The notes: generated by a model not told the origin, from the sequence alone. A stretch of DNA of 64,000 nucleotides from Oegoconia quadripuncta (GCA_949316235.1 OX438748.1:23624575-23688574), one strand, 5' to 3'; counted from the stretch's first letter, positions 1-10,820 are shown. Numbers and translations: made by a program.

Positions 1-286
1 ATTCCCCTATAGTAGTTTGCAATAATATCGCCTTTGCCCGAGCCACCCTTTACCACGCGACCCTTTATCGCTAGCAACGCCCACCCCCCGAACCCACCAT
101 CTACGACATATATTATAATATATATTTTTTCTTTTTTTGTTGAATTACAGATTTTAACCAAAAACCTACTTCAAACTTCCTCATCATCATCATATCAGGA
201 TCGAGGTGGTCTGGTGGTGGAAAGTGAGCTTTTTATCAAACCATACACCCAGTTCCTTTATAGTGTCGACTTTTTAAACTTTAATA
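1..286. other. Unassigned AT-rich sequence
   Basis: I see no supportable gene here. A short CATCATCATATCAG run near position 185 resembles the 3' end of RTE-type LINEs. An open frame runs on into the MITE that follows, but it has no protein-like composition and is best read as chance. Confidence 0.4.
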
Positions 287-949
287 TTGGGTCTTTACCT
301 ATGAAATTGGAGTTTTTTTTTTCTTCATATGTAGAAATTCCTGCGATTTTCAAAGCTATATCCAAATTTGTTTTTATTTGGAAAATCGAATATTATTTCA
401 AGGTTTACATGAAATATTTTTTAATTTCTGGGCTAAATCACATAATCAAAAAAATTTGAAGCTCTTTTCATGTGCTTGCCATAATCAAACAACAAACAAA
501 CAAACAAAATATTCTTTATTGTACAACAATAAGAAGCATAAAAAGAAATAAGAAAAAGGGGATAGTACAATTTGGCGGCCTTATCACTAAAAGCGATCTC
601 TTCCAGGCAACCTTTGGGTTAGGAAGCATTATGCACATGACATGTAGGTAGCGTGCACGATAAACAATTTTAATAAAATAAATAAATCACCCATATAAAT
701 ACATACAAACACACATACATAATATATACATAATATTACATAATCATTTCTTAGATTCGCTGAAACTTTTATAAAGCGGTTACTTTTAAAAATTAACGCT
801 GCCTATACTTAACTTAATGTTATCCCATAATAAACACAAAGTGTAGTGGATTTGCCGTGCCCAAAAAAAAATAAAAAATGTTTGTATGGAGAAAACAGTC
901 TTAACGAAATTCTTCATACAAAACGCCAATTTCATAGGTAAGGACCTAA
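287..949 (-). mobile_element. TTRGGTC-family MITE, copy 1, split by a nested insertion
   Basis: The ends are TTGGGTCTTTACCTATGAAA on the left and the inverse of TTAGGTCCTTACCTATGAAA on the right, and both sides are flanked by TA. Without the inserted LINE tail the element is about 404 bp. It carries no coding capacity and is a non-autonomous DNA transposon. A TA target duplication is typical of Tc1/mariner-type elements. Four other copies occur in the window. Confidence 0.85.
488..738 (-). mobile_element. 5'-truncated LINE tail nested in the MITE
   Basis: This segment begins with an AAAC-rich run and contains, in reverse, the motif GCGATCTCTTCC / GGCGGCCTTATCACTAAAAG and an ATTCTTTATTG polyadenylation-like end. 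The same LINE 3' tail recurs at about 35155, 47063 and 55694. It interrupts the MITE exactly and is flanked by an 8-bp duplication, CATAATCA, at 480-487 and 739-746. The MITE therefore came first and the LINE tail was retroposed into it later. Confidence 0.75.
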
Positions 950-2350
950 TATATCTCTCTTTTACCGACACGGGATCTTTTTATCTTTTGTTCGTTTCTT
1001 GAGCGAGAAAATAGTCGATAGCAAATCGCTTCCTCGCTCTTGGTGGGACTAGTCCCTAAAACAAAGTTGTAAAGGGGTATAATTGCCGTGAACGTAGTGA
1101 TGTTTCAATATTATCAATGTATTCTTCATCTTCTATTTTGGTTGTATGTTCTGTGCTATGAATGAATGTTTTATCTATCTATATATCTAGAATGAGAATA
1201 AGAACACTTGCAAAAACAACGATATACTAAATTATAGCTAAAAAAGAAATACAATTATAAATAAAATGCACACAATGATGCTACATGGTGCAGCGTGCAC
1301 AAATGGGTTAGCACTTAGCTCAGGCTGCGACTGATCACAGCGCCAGTTTTCAGTGTCCCCAAATGCCTGTAGCAGCATAATAATAAATAAGTATAGTCTG
1401 TCTTATATTTAAACATATTTAAACAAACCTGTAATCTGACGCTACCGCCCATCGCTCACATCTATCCTTATCGCCGCACCAAGATGATTTATAGCGTAGG
1501 CCTCCCATCTCGGCCAATTTACAGAAAACCCGGCCACCGTAATAAAATACCCTACAGGGTGGATACAAATTTCGACACTGAAGCGTTGTGCCGAAATTAG
1601 TTCGGTTATCTGAGCGTAAAATGGGTTATGGCGGATTAAATTTTAGCGGACTTTGATTTTTGATTCCGAGACGTAAACGGTAGCTCTGGAGGTCGTCGAA
1701 CAACAGATAATGGAAGCGTGAATGTAGTCCACTGAAGAAGTCGTGGAGGCATACATTACTTCCTCTGTCAGTGAAACTTTGTAATTTTACGGATTTCAAC
1801 GATTTTGAAATGAACAGCGCTGTATGGTTTTGACACTCAAATAGAATAGAACCAACCCATATCTTTCCGTGGGTTTCGCAAAAGGCGACTAAGGAACTTT
1901 TCTCTAAAAAATATCGATAGATTTGCACGTTTCAACGGCGATGGGCTCACCCCCTGTCACGTGTGCATTGAACCGTGGATGTCGTTTCAATCATTAAACT
2001 CTTAATGTTTGGAACACCCAAACAGTATTGTTTGGGCTATCTCTGACCACCATATTTGGGATATATGTCGTGACGTAATATATATATGAAGTGAACAGCA
2101 CTTACAGAATGACAGGCGATAAACGTTTATCGCGCGAGATTATATTTTGTCCTGTTCATTCGCTTGGACGAAATATACAACTTTCCTACTCTCAATGTCT
2201 CGACAAACAATGTCGTGCTACGGGGCTGAAGTAATTCTTTAAAAAGGCTTAAGTAAACGTTTTTTAATAAGGAAAATCATCTGAAATCATGCATTTCTGA
2301 TAACGGAGGCGTAAATATAGTTCAATCAAAAGACGTGGGAAGCATAATTT
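950..2350. other. Non-coding stretch with weak repeat traces
   Basis: No gene is supportable. At about 1868-2070 a segment containing AAAGGCGACTAAGG and a TTTGGGATA end recurs at about 6862-7030 and 50495-50702, so it belongs to a dispersed repeat, probably a LINE tail. A TATCTATC-type run near 1170 resembles the tail of another LINE. The remaining sequence is unassigned. Confidence 0.45.
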
Positions 2351-3536
2351 TCTTATGTTCACGCCTCAGTTATCTGATTTTCGTTGTCTAAAATCCGATG
2401 ACCTTTCAGATGATTTCTCGTATTTTATATAAATATATAAGTAAATCTTGTTGATTATTATAAATGAAAACATCCATATCTCGGGTACACATGTATATAT
2501 ATACACATTTATTTGTTCCTCCAGCCACACATATACATTAAACACCACATGCAGTAAAATAAACATTGTATTGTATAACATGGATAGAACAGTAAAATTT
2601 TTGGTTTTGGGGTTTCCGATTTAAAGCTTAGTAAAAGTTATACATATTGATGGGCATTTTCATCCTCGTAAGTTTTGGCAAGCGGTCTTCTTACACCCAG
2701 TGGTTATAGCATTGAAATAACTGCTTGAAGTTTGAAGTCTCGGTAAACCCATCACGCGAAATAGGCGCCACGCGACGTCGAGTTGCGGAAAGTTAGCCCA
2801 CGAAAACCTATAACCTAATGTATAAGCACCTACTTACTTAAATCTAAAATGAAATTTTGACCCTTATCAAAGTCTGACATTTCCCTTTTGGTAAGCATTT
2901 TATTTACAGAGTTAATAGAGTGCCTTTAGATAATTAGTTTATACAATCTCCTTTACAACTTAAAAGCCTTGTATAACATACCTTCAGAGCTAAGATTTAG
3001 GAGGAGTTGAAGCATATAATCTTTTAAGGTGGAGGCACGGCTTGACTCCAAGAATCGAACCTTCGACGTTCCACAACTCAGAATATAGATGTTCCGCCGT
3101 CTCCCAATTTGGATACCGAGTTCGCTCAATACTCACTTTAAAATTACCATAATAAAGCAGACTGGGAGAGAGGTCAATCGACCGCGGGGAGCATGGGGAT
3201 ATCTATTAACATTCAAGTCCTCACTTGAGGCAATTCACCCCGTCTTCCCCTTTGGGGTTTCTGATGGAGTTGGAATGGAATTGTAAATAAGTGATGCTGG
3301 ATTTATATTTCTTTTTTGCTCTTTTTAGCGTTTAGTAATAAATGTGTCAAAAATTGTACCTTCTTAATTGAACTGCTGAGACACATACATTAATGACGGT
3401 TTCCCATTGCGTTAGGCAGAGACTGTTGAATTCCACTTACAACGATCCTGACATACTACTTTTGCTTCTTCCACTCTCATCAAATGCTTCACACAGGCTC
3501 GTCGGTTAGAGGTTGTGTCGATACCTCCGACCCCTC
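2351..3536. other. Unassigned region before the CA microsatellite
   Basis: I recognise no gene. A short TTGAAATAACTGCTTGAAG stretch near 2712 matches the 3' tail of a LINE seen intact at 8864-9063. The segment at 3000-3290 is GC-richer and resembles a LINE 3' untranslated region, but I cannot place it in a family. Confidence 0.35.
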
Positions 3537-3537
3537 C

Positions 3538-3538
<1 letters not shown>

Positions 3539-3626
<88 letters not shown>

Positions 3627-3632
3627 ACACGC

Positions 3633-3698
<66 letters not shown>

Positions 3699-3719
3699 GC
3701 ACTCACACACACACACACA
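3539..3719. repeat. (CA)n microsatellite
   Basis: About 180 bases of almost pure CA dinucleotide with a few CG and CT interruptions near 3617-3640 and 3694-3705. The long Cys-Val and His-Thr open frames over it on both strands are artefacts of the repeat. Pure tracts of this length are usually length-polymorphic. Confidence 0.97.
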
Positions 3720-3730
3720 AAGGCACAAAC

Positions 3731-4120
3731 GACTTTCGCACACAAGTAGGGAAACCGTGATGACGGCGAGTCATTAATCAAAGTGTGTTACCTGTTATAC
3801 CTTATGGCACTGAAATGGGGTATCTCACTATGGGCCTCATAAGCTCAACGCCACGCAACGAGCCATGAAGAGGGCAATGCGTGATAAATCAGGAATAAAG
3901 ACATCTGTACGCACGTTAAAAACCCACAAGCGACTTTCGCACACAAGCAGGGAAACCGTGATGAGGACGAGAGTCATTAATTAATGTGTGTTACCTGTTA
4001 TAGCTTATGTCACTGAAATGAGGTATCTCACTATGGACCTCATAAGCTCAATGCTACTCAACGAGCCATGAAGAGGACAATGCGTGATGAATCAAGAATA
4101 AAGACATCTGTATGCGAAAG
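3731..4120 (+). repeat. Tandemly duplicated RTE-type LINE relic (two units of about 200 bp)
   Basis: The segment starting GACTTTCGCACACAAG recurs about 201 bp later with scattered substitutions. Both units contain the decayed words CTCACTATGG, CCTCATAAG, CGAGCCATGAAGAG and TGCGTGAT. These match the region before the C-terminus of RTE-clade reverse transcriptases, where the protein reads like SLTMGLI...LNATQRAMERAML. Stops and indels break every frame, so this is a dead LINE fragment that was duplicated in place. Confidence 0.55.
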
Positions 4121-5026
4121 AGAATCACCGACAGAACCACTCACAAGGTGGACAGATGACTTAATGTCCTGACATCACGCGATGTCGCTCTGGAAATCTA
4201 TGGGGAAGGGAAGTGACGTCATGTGGCTGATATGATAATACAGAGTAGAATAAAATAGGCCATAGTGGAAATAGTCTCTCGCCTTTCGCTCGAGTAATAA
4301 ACAAGGAATATCCAACCGTAACGGTGATACAACTCTCGTTATTATAATAAACGTCAAAATCGCCCACACAAAGTAGCTGTTAGGTCTAACGTAACTGATG
4401 AGATCCTTTAGAGATTGACCTTTAAATTTCAGCCGGGGAATCGGGTTTCTTTTGAAAATACAATATACGTCATATCTTGGTATTATGTTTACTTTGATTA
4501 TTCATTGGAATTGTTAATGTTTCTTTTTCTATTTAAGAGCTATGCTCTTTTCAGTGGAGTAATGACCACGTCTCTCTGCATTCCGCACTGGATTTAACCT
4601 CTTGGTACGACACGACATTCACCTTTTCTTCCACTTGGTCAAAATAATCCACTGAAAACCAGCGTTGTGGTCTAATTTCTAGACTGCAACTTATGCTGAG
4701 AAGGAGACTTTCTTTGATACCACTTTGCGACACCGAAAATTAATTTTTAAGGACTTTAGTCTATAAGTGAAACATTACTTAGGTATTTTTATTGTGTTTT
4801 GTAAACTGCATTATGAGATAGGAGTACCTATCCTATTACATGAAACTGTTTTGTGTACTACTTTTATCTCACTCGCTCCCAATTTCACTGTGTATATTTT
4901 CACATTTCATGTAATAATAATTATGTGTGTCGCTAAAATGGGTCAAAGAAAAGATTCTCATTGCGTCACTTGATACGACACGATATTTTTTTTTTGTTGT
5001 TAATGTTTATTATGTTCAAATACAAA
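4121..5026. other. Unassigned region
   Basis: No gene is supportable. A stretch near 4525-4640 (AAGAGCTATGC, CTGCATTCCGCACTGG) has partial repeats near 38040-38110 and 44634-44700, so it is dispersed repeat material of unknown family. Confidence 0.35.
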
Positions 5027-5190
5027 CAGGGTGAATTTGAATCCGTGTAATTCCCATGAATTGATGACTGTACTCCTCACGGAATCATACTCGAATTTGT
5101 CGAAAATTGTTGGAATTCCGTACTAGAGGTGATGTCAGAATGGTTTACTTTGTATGGGTAACTAATTGATTTTATTTTTATCGAATTCGG
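5027..5190. mobile_element. Fragment of a CACCCTGT-ended MITE
   Basis: It opens with ACAGGGTGAATTTGAATCCG and TGTAATTCCCAT, and continues to TGGTTTACTTTGTATGGG. The same words occur, in inverted pairs, at about 26539-26773 and 46813-47285, and as a fragment at 23508. This defines a small TIR family; only the left part is present here, and it abuts the next MITE. Confidence 0.5.
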
Positions 5191-5208
5191 CTAAGGTATG
5201 GCTAAATA

Positions 5209-5632
5209 TTAGATCCTTACCTATAAAATTGGCGTTTTGTATGAAGAATTTCATTAAGACTGTTTTCTCCATACAAACATTTTTGATTTTTTTTTTGGGA
5301 ACGGCAAATCCAAATTTAGCTAAATTTTGTGTGTATTATCGCATAACATTAAGTTAAAAGTATAGGCAGCGTTAATTTTCAAAAGTAACAGCTTTATAAA
5401 AGTTTCAGCGAAAATAAGAAATGATTATGGGAAGCACATGAAAAGAGCTCTGTTCAAATTTATTTTATTATGTGATTTAGCCCAGAAATTAAAAAATATT
5501 TCATATGAAACCTTGAAATAATATTCCATTTTCCAAATAAAAACTAATTTGGATATAGCTTTGAAAATCGCAGGAATTGGTACATATGATTAACGAAGAA
5601 AAAAAACTCCAATTTCATAGGTAAACACCCAA
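5209..5632 (+). mobile_element. TTRGGTC-family MITE, copy 2
   Basis: A complete 424-bp copy with ends TTAGATCCTTACCTATAAAA and the inverse of TTGGGTGTTTACCTATGAAA, flanked on both sides by TA. The interior carries the family words GGCAAATCCAAATTTAGC, GCAGCGTTAATTTT and GCACATGAAAAGAGCTCTG. Non-coding. Confidence 0.9.
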
Positions 5633-6226
5633 TATTATAAATGCATTTTTATTGTTTACCTATTACTCTTCCTTGACGGTAAAAACAAAAGCAGAATTCC
5701 TTAACAAACATAACAATGGTTTAGATGAAAGATGCTGTGAATAATATTCACCTTTAAGATAAGGATGACCTCGCATAAACATTTAATGAGCGTAAAAATG
5801 AGCCAAGTTCATAATTAAGGGAGCAGAAAGTCGACCATTAACAATTTGCTGCCTACATTATAATTGCTACAATCATGTTTGGCATTGTATAAGTAAGACT
5901 ATACTGAATATTAACGAGCGTCCGTTTTATATGGTTATTTACTCGCAAAATATTTTTAACCAAAATCAAAATAGCAAAAGGTTGAAAATGGTATGCAAAT
6001 TTTTAACAACTTACATACGAACATTGCAACCTAAAAGAACATGGATAGTGTAGTAGTCATTGGTAGAATAAAAATGTTTTCTAATAAATCGGTAGCTTGC
6101 TTTAAATATAGTGTATTTAGTAATAACACATAGACTGTTAGATTAAAATTACCATAGTGAATTTCATTGCATCGCAGAATAATTAGAACTCCTGTAAATA
6201 TTTTGTTTAAATCGATCAATAACTTC
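5633..6226. other. Unassigned AT-rich region
   Basis: I see no gene and no clear repeat. It ends with ATCAATAACTTC, which also occurs directly after the tandem array at about 6758, so these bases may mark the edges of the unit that was expanded. Confidence 0.35.
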
Positions 6227-6746
6227 TTCGCATTTGAAAAAAATCACCGAAGACAAATATTACTACTCAATAAACTCTTTTTAGAAAATATAAATTGGCC
6301 ATTGATTCATTTCTAGAAAATTGTTTTAGGAGATCTTAGCATTTTCTACAAGCTATTGTAGAAGATGCGAAGATCTCCTAACACAATTTTCTACTTCATG
6401 TTCGCATTTGAAAAAAATCACCGAGGACAAATATTACGACTCCATAAACTCTTTTTAGAAAATATAAATTGGCCATTGATTCATTTCTAGAAAATTGTTT
6501 TAGGAGATCTTAGCATTTTCTACAAGCTATTGTAGAAGATGCGAAGATCTCCTAACACAATTTTCTAATTCTTGTTCGCATTTGAAAAAAATCACCGAGG
6601 ACAAATATTACGACTCCATAAACTCTTTTTAGAAAATATAAATTGGCAATTGATTCATTTCTAGAAAATTGTTTTAGGAGATCTTAGCATTTTCTACAAG
6701 CTATTGTAAAAGATGCTAAGATCTCCTAAAAAAATTTTCAAAATTA
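6227..6746. repeat. Tandem array, 3 x 174 bp, each unit with a long hairpin
   Basis: The unit begins TTCGCATTTGAAAAAAATCA and repeats at 6227, 6401 and 6575 with an exact 174-bp period and only a few substitutions. Each unit contains an inverted repeat with arms of about 36 bases. The left arm runs from AGAAAATTGTTTTAGGAGAT to TTCTACAA, followed by a four-base GCTA spacer and the complementary arm. As single-stranded DNA or RNA each unit would fold into a strong stem. Confidence 0.9.
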
Positions 6747-6755
6747 AACTACCTA

Positions 6756-6830
6756 TATCAATAACTTCTATTTCACTTACCTAACATGCCCTATATTTTT
6801 CTTTACGGATACGGATAAAAAACCCATCCG
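6756..6830 (-). mobile_element. Terminal segment of an ACCGTAAGG-type TIR element
   Basis: Read in reverse this gives a CGGATGGGTTTTT...GTAAAG...TAGGGCATGTTAG...AAATAGAAG series. The same series forms both ends of the element at 47457-48702 and appears alone near 61905-61940. Here it lies immediately next to the 174-bp array, just as the 134-bp array at 47.5 kb lies inside the same kind of end. Confidence 0.5.
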
Positions 6831-7383
6831 ATATAATTATGCTCTAGTGCCATGTGAAAACCCAGTTCCCTTCTGAATGTCGTCAAAGGCGACTAAGAGG
6901 TGTAGAGACACCAAAAGACATCTGCACGCTTCAACTTCGAGGGGCCTACCTCCTGTTATTAGATTTCTGTATATTTCGTAAGGTGAGCCGTGGATGTGCA
7001 AACCATTATGTTTGGGATAAAGGTGATACTAAGTAAAGTTATCTTCAAACTTCAAGCAAACTTCAAACATTTACTTCAACGTTAGACATTTATTTTATTA
7101 AATAGGTTTACAAACGCTTGTTACATCGCTTAGAGTAATGAAGCCTTATGTATATTAGTTATTAGCTAAATGTACAAACAATTATATGTACAGATTACAC
7201 AAAAATTATTAAATTCAAAAACAAGAAAAAAAAAAAAAATGTGTACCCATTTACCCTAAATAAAAGTTGATCATTCAAATAGAAGAGAAGCCCAGCTTAC
7301 ATACATAGTAGTATCACGAGAACCATCCCAAATTAAAGGTCAGAAACATCCCAAACACCAGCGCTTAGGAGTTCAAATATCAT
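6831..7383. other. Dispersed repeat traces, no gene
   Basis: The part at about 6862-7030 (GTCAAAGGCGACTAAGAGG, then TATGTTTGGGATAAAGGTG) is a copy of the dispersed repeat also seen at 1868 and 50495. The rest is AT-rich and unassigned. A 60-codon frame lies over the repeat and is not convincing as a gene. Confidence 0.4.
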
Positions 7384-7572
7384 GGGCCTTCAATACATGA
7401 TATCATTTGTGAATGTCAATTTAAATCTACTGGAAATAAAAAGGTTTATTGCATTTATCTGTCAGTCGGTATGTCCAAGCTACTGCCGCTTCGGAAAGGG
7501 AAATCATCTGTGGGAAAAGAAGCGGTGCAAGAAACCCACAGGATCATTGTTGTCCTCTTTTTTTTTTAATAA
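7384..7572 (-). mobile_element. LINE 3' tail (TTGAAATAAATGCTTGAAG type)
   Basis: In reverse this reads GATCCTGTGGGTTTCTTGC, CACAGATGATTTCCC, GGACATACCGACTGACAG, then toward the tail. It matches the plus-strand copy at 8864-9063 nearly base for base, so the two are separate 5'-truncated insertions of one LINE family. Confidence 0.7.
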
Positions 7573-7886
7573 AGTATATAACTTGGGGAGCTGGTCAAAG
7601 TACACCAAGCGTGTTTGTCATTTTATTATGTTCTATTCACCTCTGAATTGCTCGAATGTGGTTGGGTTCAAGGTCAAAAATCTCGAAGTACTTCTCAAAG
7701 AACTAACACCATAAGTGATATTAGTACTCACTGACAAACAGTTATCGAGATTAAATATGTATAGAAAGATTATCTTGGATGATTTATTGCTATGGATTTG
7801 CTTACTGATTGATACACACGAGCTTCAAGTTCGCAAAGCAATGAACTTTGAATTCTATATGAATAGAATGACGATTATTGGTATAG

Positions 7887-8061
7887 TTTCGCCTCCGTGA
7901 CTCAATGTATATAGGGTTTACGAATCGGACGTCGCGGGTTCCATCCCCAGCGAGGTAAATGTTAAGTACTCGATTTGGTTGGTGGTAGGGCATTTTAAAT
8001 ATCCGCCTCACTGGCGAAAAAGCTAACCAGGCGGACATTTAAAATGCCCTACCACCAACCA
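7887..8061 (+). mobile_element. tRNA-derived SINE (family 3) head followed by its own inverted copy
   Basis: The head contains an A-box-like CGTGACTCAATG and a B box GGTTCCATCCC. The downstream words GGTTGGTGGTAGGGC and ATTTAAAATGTCCGCC follow, but after a 20-base spacer the same 32 bases return in inverse orientation with one mismatch (7978-8009 against 8030-8061). The SINE is therefore a head-only copy folded back on itself. Confidence 0.7.
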
Positions 8062-8863
8062 ATTTAATTTAATTAATTTTTACCAATACATTTTACTGTC
8101 ATGCTACCCATACCACCAACCTATAGCACCCTATAACAGCAACAACATAAAATAACAAGAAAATACAACAATATACAGAAAACAGGAACAAAAAAAAAAA
8201 ACTTTTATTTCTCCTGTAATGTATATAACAGTATTGAGGCATCCCCAGAGAGTAAAATATAATACTCGTGTTGGCGTTGACTCGCTCGTTCCCGAACTTG
8301 AAATTTTGGAAGATTTTGAAATGCGGTGAGTGCAGTGTGATGTTAATACACACGAATAAGCCATCCTAAAGTATAAAATGTAACGGGCTATTCTCTCAAC
8401 TTGGCCATAAAAAATGTTCGCCCGAATGTGTGTACAAATGATAATCAGATTATTCAAACAAACCAGTTTAGCTCAGAAAAAAACTTTGAGTTTTCACGTG
8501 TCGACGCCCGCGCATTTGTCCAAGTGATTAATGTTCCAGATAAGGAGAGGGGGAGACTCGGCGACATTTCTCCCACGAAACGACCTCTCGGATTTGGACG
8601 GTTAATTCATTTACTTTTCTTTTTTGTTTGATTGAGGTTTATTTAAATGAGTCTGATTTACAATTAAGAGGAAAACTCATGATTATAGAATGCTCTGAGA
8701 TAACTCTTGGATTTAAGACTATGCTTTATGAACAACGGGTTAGTGGTTGCTTTCAATCACACCAGGATATTAAGTAAAGATCAGGCCAGTTCATCCAGAA
8801 CTCTCAATTTATTTGGGCGATTGGCTATCTTATCTATATAAAGAAAAGAAAAGAATAATGATC
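8062..8863. other. Unassigned AT-rich region
   Basis: No gene is supportable. The first 40 bases (to about 8103) are the inverse of 9282-9320, which extends the inverted repeat beyond the SINE words. A GTGAGTGCAGTGTGATGT stretch near 8325 recurs near 30706. Otherwise I see nothing. Confidence 0.35.
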
Positions 8864-9063
8864 CTGTGGGTTTCTTGCGTCGCTTCTTTTCCCACAGATG
8901 ATTTCCCTTTCCGAAGCGGTGGTAGCTTGGACATACCGACTGACCGAAAAATGCTTAAGCCCTATTTTTATTTCCAATAGATTTTAATTGACATTCAACA
9001 AATGATATTATGTATCTTACGTTGAAATAAATGCTTGAAGTTTGAAATTTGAAGATTGAAGTT
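8864..9063 (+). mobile_element. LINE 3' tail (TTGAAATAAATGCTTGAAG type)
   Basis: The segment runs from GATCCTGTGGGTTTCTTGCG through CCGAAGCGGTGGTAGCTTGG to TGAAATAAATGCTTGAAG followed by short TTTGAAG repeats. It is a 5'-truncated LINE insertion; related copies are at 7384 (inverse), 38513 (inverse) and 54476. Confidence 0.75.
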
Positions 9064-9099
9064 CAAACATCAATATTGCTGCTTGGCGGCAGACCTAGA

Positions 9100-9306
9100 T
9101 AAGATGGAAGTAGAAGGCCAGTCGAAGATTATGTCAAAGAGGCGGTCGCTAGTGTTGAAATGTCCCAAGATAGTGGAACCTGATGTAGTGGATTGGACTC
9201 CACTAAGGAGTCGATGGCAAAAACATGAAATCCTTGACCTCGACGATGAATTGTCTGTGGCTTTCAGACCTGCACTATGGCATGACAATAATATGTATTG
9301 GTATAA
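9100..9306 (+). CDS. Unrecognised coding-like segment (possible exon or LINE fragment)
   Basis: An open frame here reads as a plausible protein, rich in charged and aromatic residues (DVVDWTPLRSRWQKHEIL, AFRPALWH), and is less AT-rich than its surroundings. It starts inside an inverted scrap of SINE family 3 and ends at a SINE, so any natural start or stop is lost. I cannot name it. It could be a captured host exon, a LINE remnant or chance; I favour a fragment of something once coding. Confidence 0.2.
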
Positions 9307-9327
9307 ATTAATTAAATTAAATTAAAT

Positions 9328-9568
9328 TGGTTGGTGGTAGGGCATTTTAAATGTCCGCCTGCATGGCTAGCTACCACTATCTTATCTAAATCTGCCGCCA
9401 ATCAGCAATGTTAATAGAATTGTTGTGTTCCGGTTGTCAGAGATAAGGTAGCCAGTCCCGAAATGTGTTGGGGTTTCCGGGTCAGTACGCTTCCACCTTC
9501 GACCTCATCTTCACTTAACATCAGGTGTGATTGAGGTCAAATACAAACCCGTTATGCATAAAAAAGAA
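9328..9568 (+). mobile_element. tRNA-derived SINE family 3, 5'-truncated
   Basis: Family words appear in order: GGTTGGTGGTAGGGCATTTT, TGGCTAGCTACCAC, GCCGCCAATCAGCAATG, GTTGTCAGAGATAAGGTAGC, TGTGTTGGGGTTTCCGGGTC and CATCAGGTGTGATTGAGGTC. It ends ACCCGTTATGCATAAAA. The tRNA-like head is missing. The first bases lie in an inverted repeat with 8030-8103. Confidence 0.8.
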
Positions 9569-10370
9569 ATTGTAGGGATATATTTTATTTGTTCAGATTA
9601 ATATTGTTTCTCATCACCTAAAGTACTTATTAATATTTTGCATACCTATAAGGCAACACTTTTTGAATTCAATATGCAGAACTTTTAGAAGTACCTAACA
9701 ATTAGGACATTGTTTGTGCTAACCCACTTATTTATTGAATTGAATTGAAATTGAGAACAGCTAGCATCCCAGAGGTCCTCTAGAGTACTAGTGTCAGGAC
9801 ACGAAGGGAAGCATAGAAGATGCCCGCTAGGATACCATCTGGTAACCCTATACGCAGGCGCGACAGATGCAACGCTGTGGTCGGTGTCGCAGCCCGCAAC
9901 AGAAAGTTGGGCCAGGTCGGTGCAATATCACATCGATTGCGACACGGTCTTATCCTATCCTCACCTAAGGAAAGCTGTGCTCCTGCAGTGGTGAATGTTG
10001 TTGATGTACGAGTGTATACAACTGTTTTGTTGAGTAGCAGTGAGAAGGATGCAATATTAGATGCCACAGGGTCGAGTTCTGAAATCCTAATGTGTAGTAT
10101 GGACCTAAGAAGATATTTAATTTCCGACACAATAACTAAATATAGAAAATTTTGAAAACACCCGACAAACACAAATTCAAAGTATTTATTGCATATCACA
10201 GTGGTTCATATATACATACAGTTGTTAGGTACATTAAGCAGTATCATGTGACACCCTGTTAGGGCACAAGCAATTTGAGAGAGCACTATAAAGTACGTGA
10301 CAATCTTAGGCTTATTCTTATTATGTATTCTTTACTTAGGTTTTATTGTTTGTATTTATATTTATACACC
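9569..10370. other. Left flank of the errantivirus; one unrecognised open frame
   Basis: No repeat family is evident. A 111-codon plus-strand frame at 9820-10155 is GC-richer than its surroundings at its start and ends in an AT-rich stretch. It has no motif I recognise and could be an old exon or chance. The last bases before the LTR are TTTATACACC. Confidence 0.3.
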
Positions 10371-10640
10371 AGTTACGCATAGCGACACAAGGAAGATCGC
10401 CAATCCAGCAATAACCCCAATACATTCAACGACGCACGAGGCGCTGACGCTGCGAAATGTGAAGTGTCGACGGCACTCAGCAGAGCCGCCAAATTTCCAC
10501 TATTGACTCATTCCGTATTCATACTTCGAATTGGCAACTAGGTTAATTAGGCATTATAAGTATTTTTGTAATTTCTTTTAATTAAATTTATCCAAGTAAT
10601 TTTGGTTTTTTTTCGGACCTCCGACCGCAGCGTACGTAAT
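10371..10640 (+). repeat. 5' LTR of the errantivirus
   Basis: It begins AGTTACGCATAGCGACACAA and ends ...CGTACGTAAT directly before the primer-binding site, giving 270 bp with the AGTTA...TAAT(T) ends usual in errantiviruses. It supplies the promoter and, in the 3' copy, the polyadenylation region. I see no convincing TATA box, in keeping with initiator-driven errantivirus promoters. The first 257 bases match the 3' LTR without a difference. Confidence 0.9.
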
Positions 10641-10660
10641 TGGCGCAGTCGGTAGGATAC
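10641..10660 (+). promoter_or_regulatory. Primer-binding site, tRNA-Ser type
   Basis: TGGCGCAGTCGGTAGGATAC directly follows the 5' LTR. This is the primer-binding site form used by 17.6- and 297-like errantiviruses, which are primed by tRNA-Ser. Minus-strand cDNA synthesis would start here. Confidence 0.85.
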
Positions 10661-10820
10661 TCGCGGGTCGGTTCGCGAGCGGTAGAAAAATTCATAATCA
10701 AAAATCGCGTTCGCGGGTCACCCGGGTGGCTATCAAGCACCATCACCGAGTATCCTGAATCTACGGAGCAGCTGCAGCCAGGAGGAGAATCCAGACTTCG
10801 ATTCACGAAAGAAAGCTGAG

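Noticed and set aside
3412..3777. Several long open frames (poly Cys-Val, His-Thr) on both strands
   Set aside because: They are produced by the CA microsatellite and have no coding meaning.
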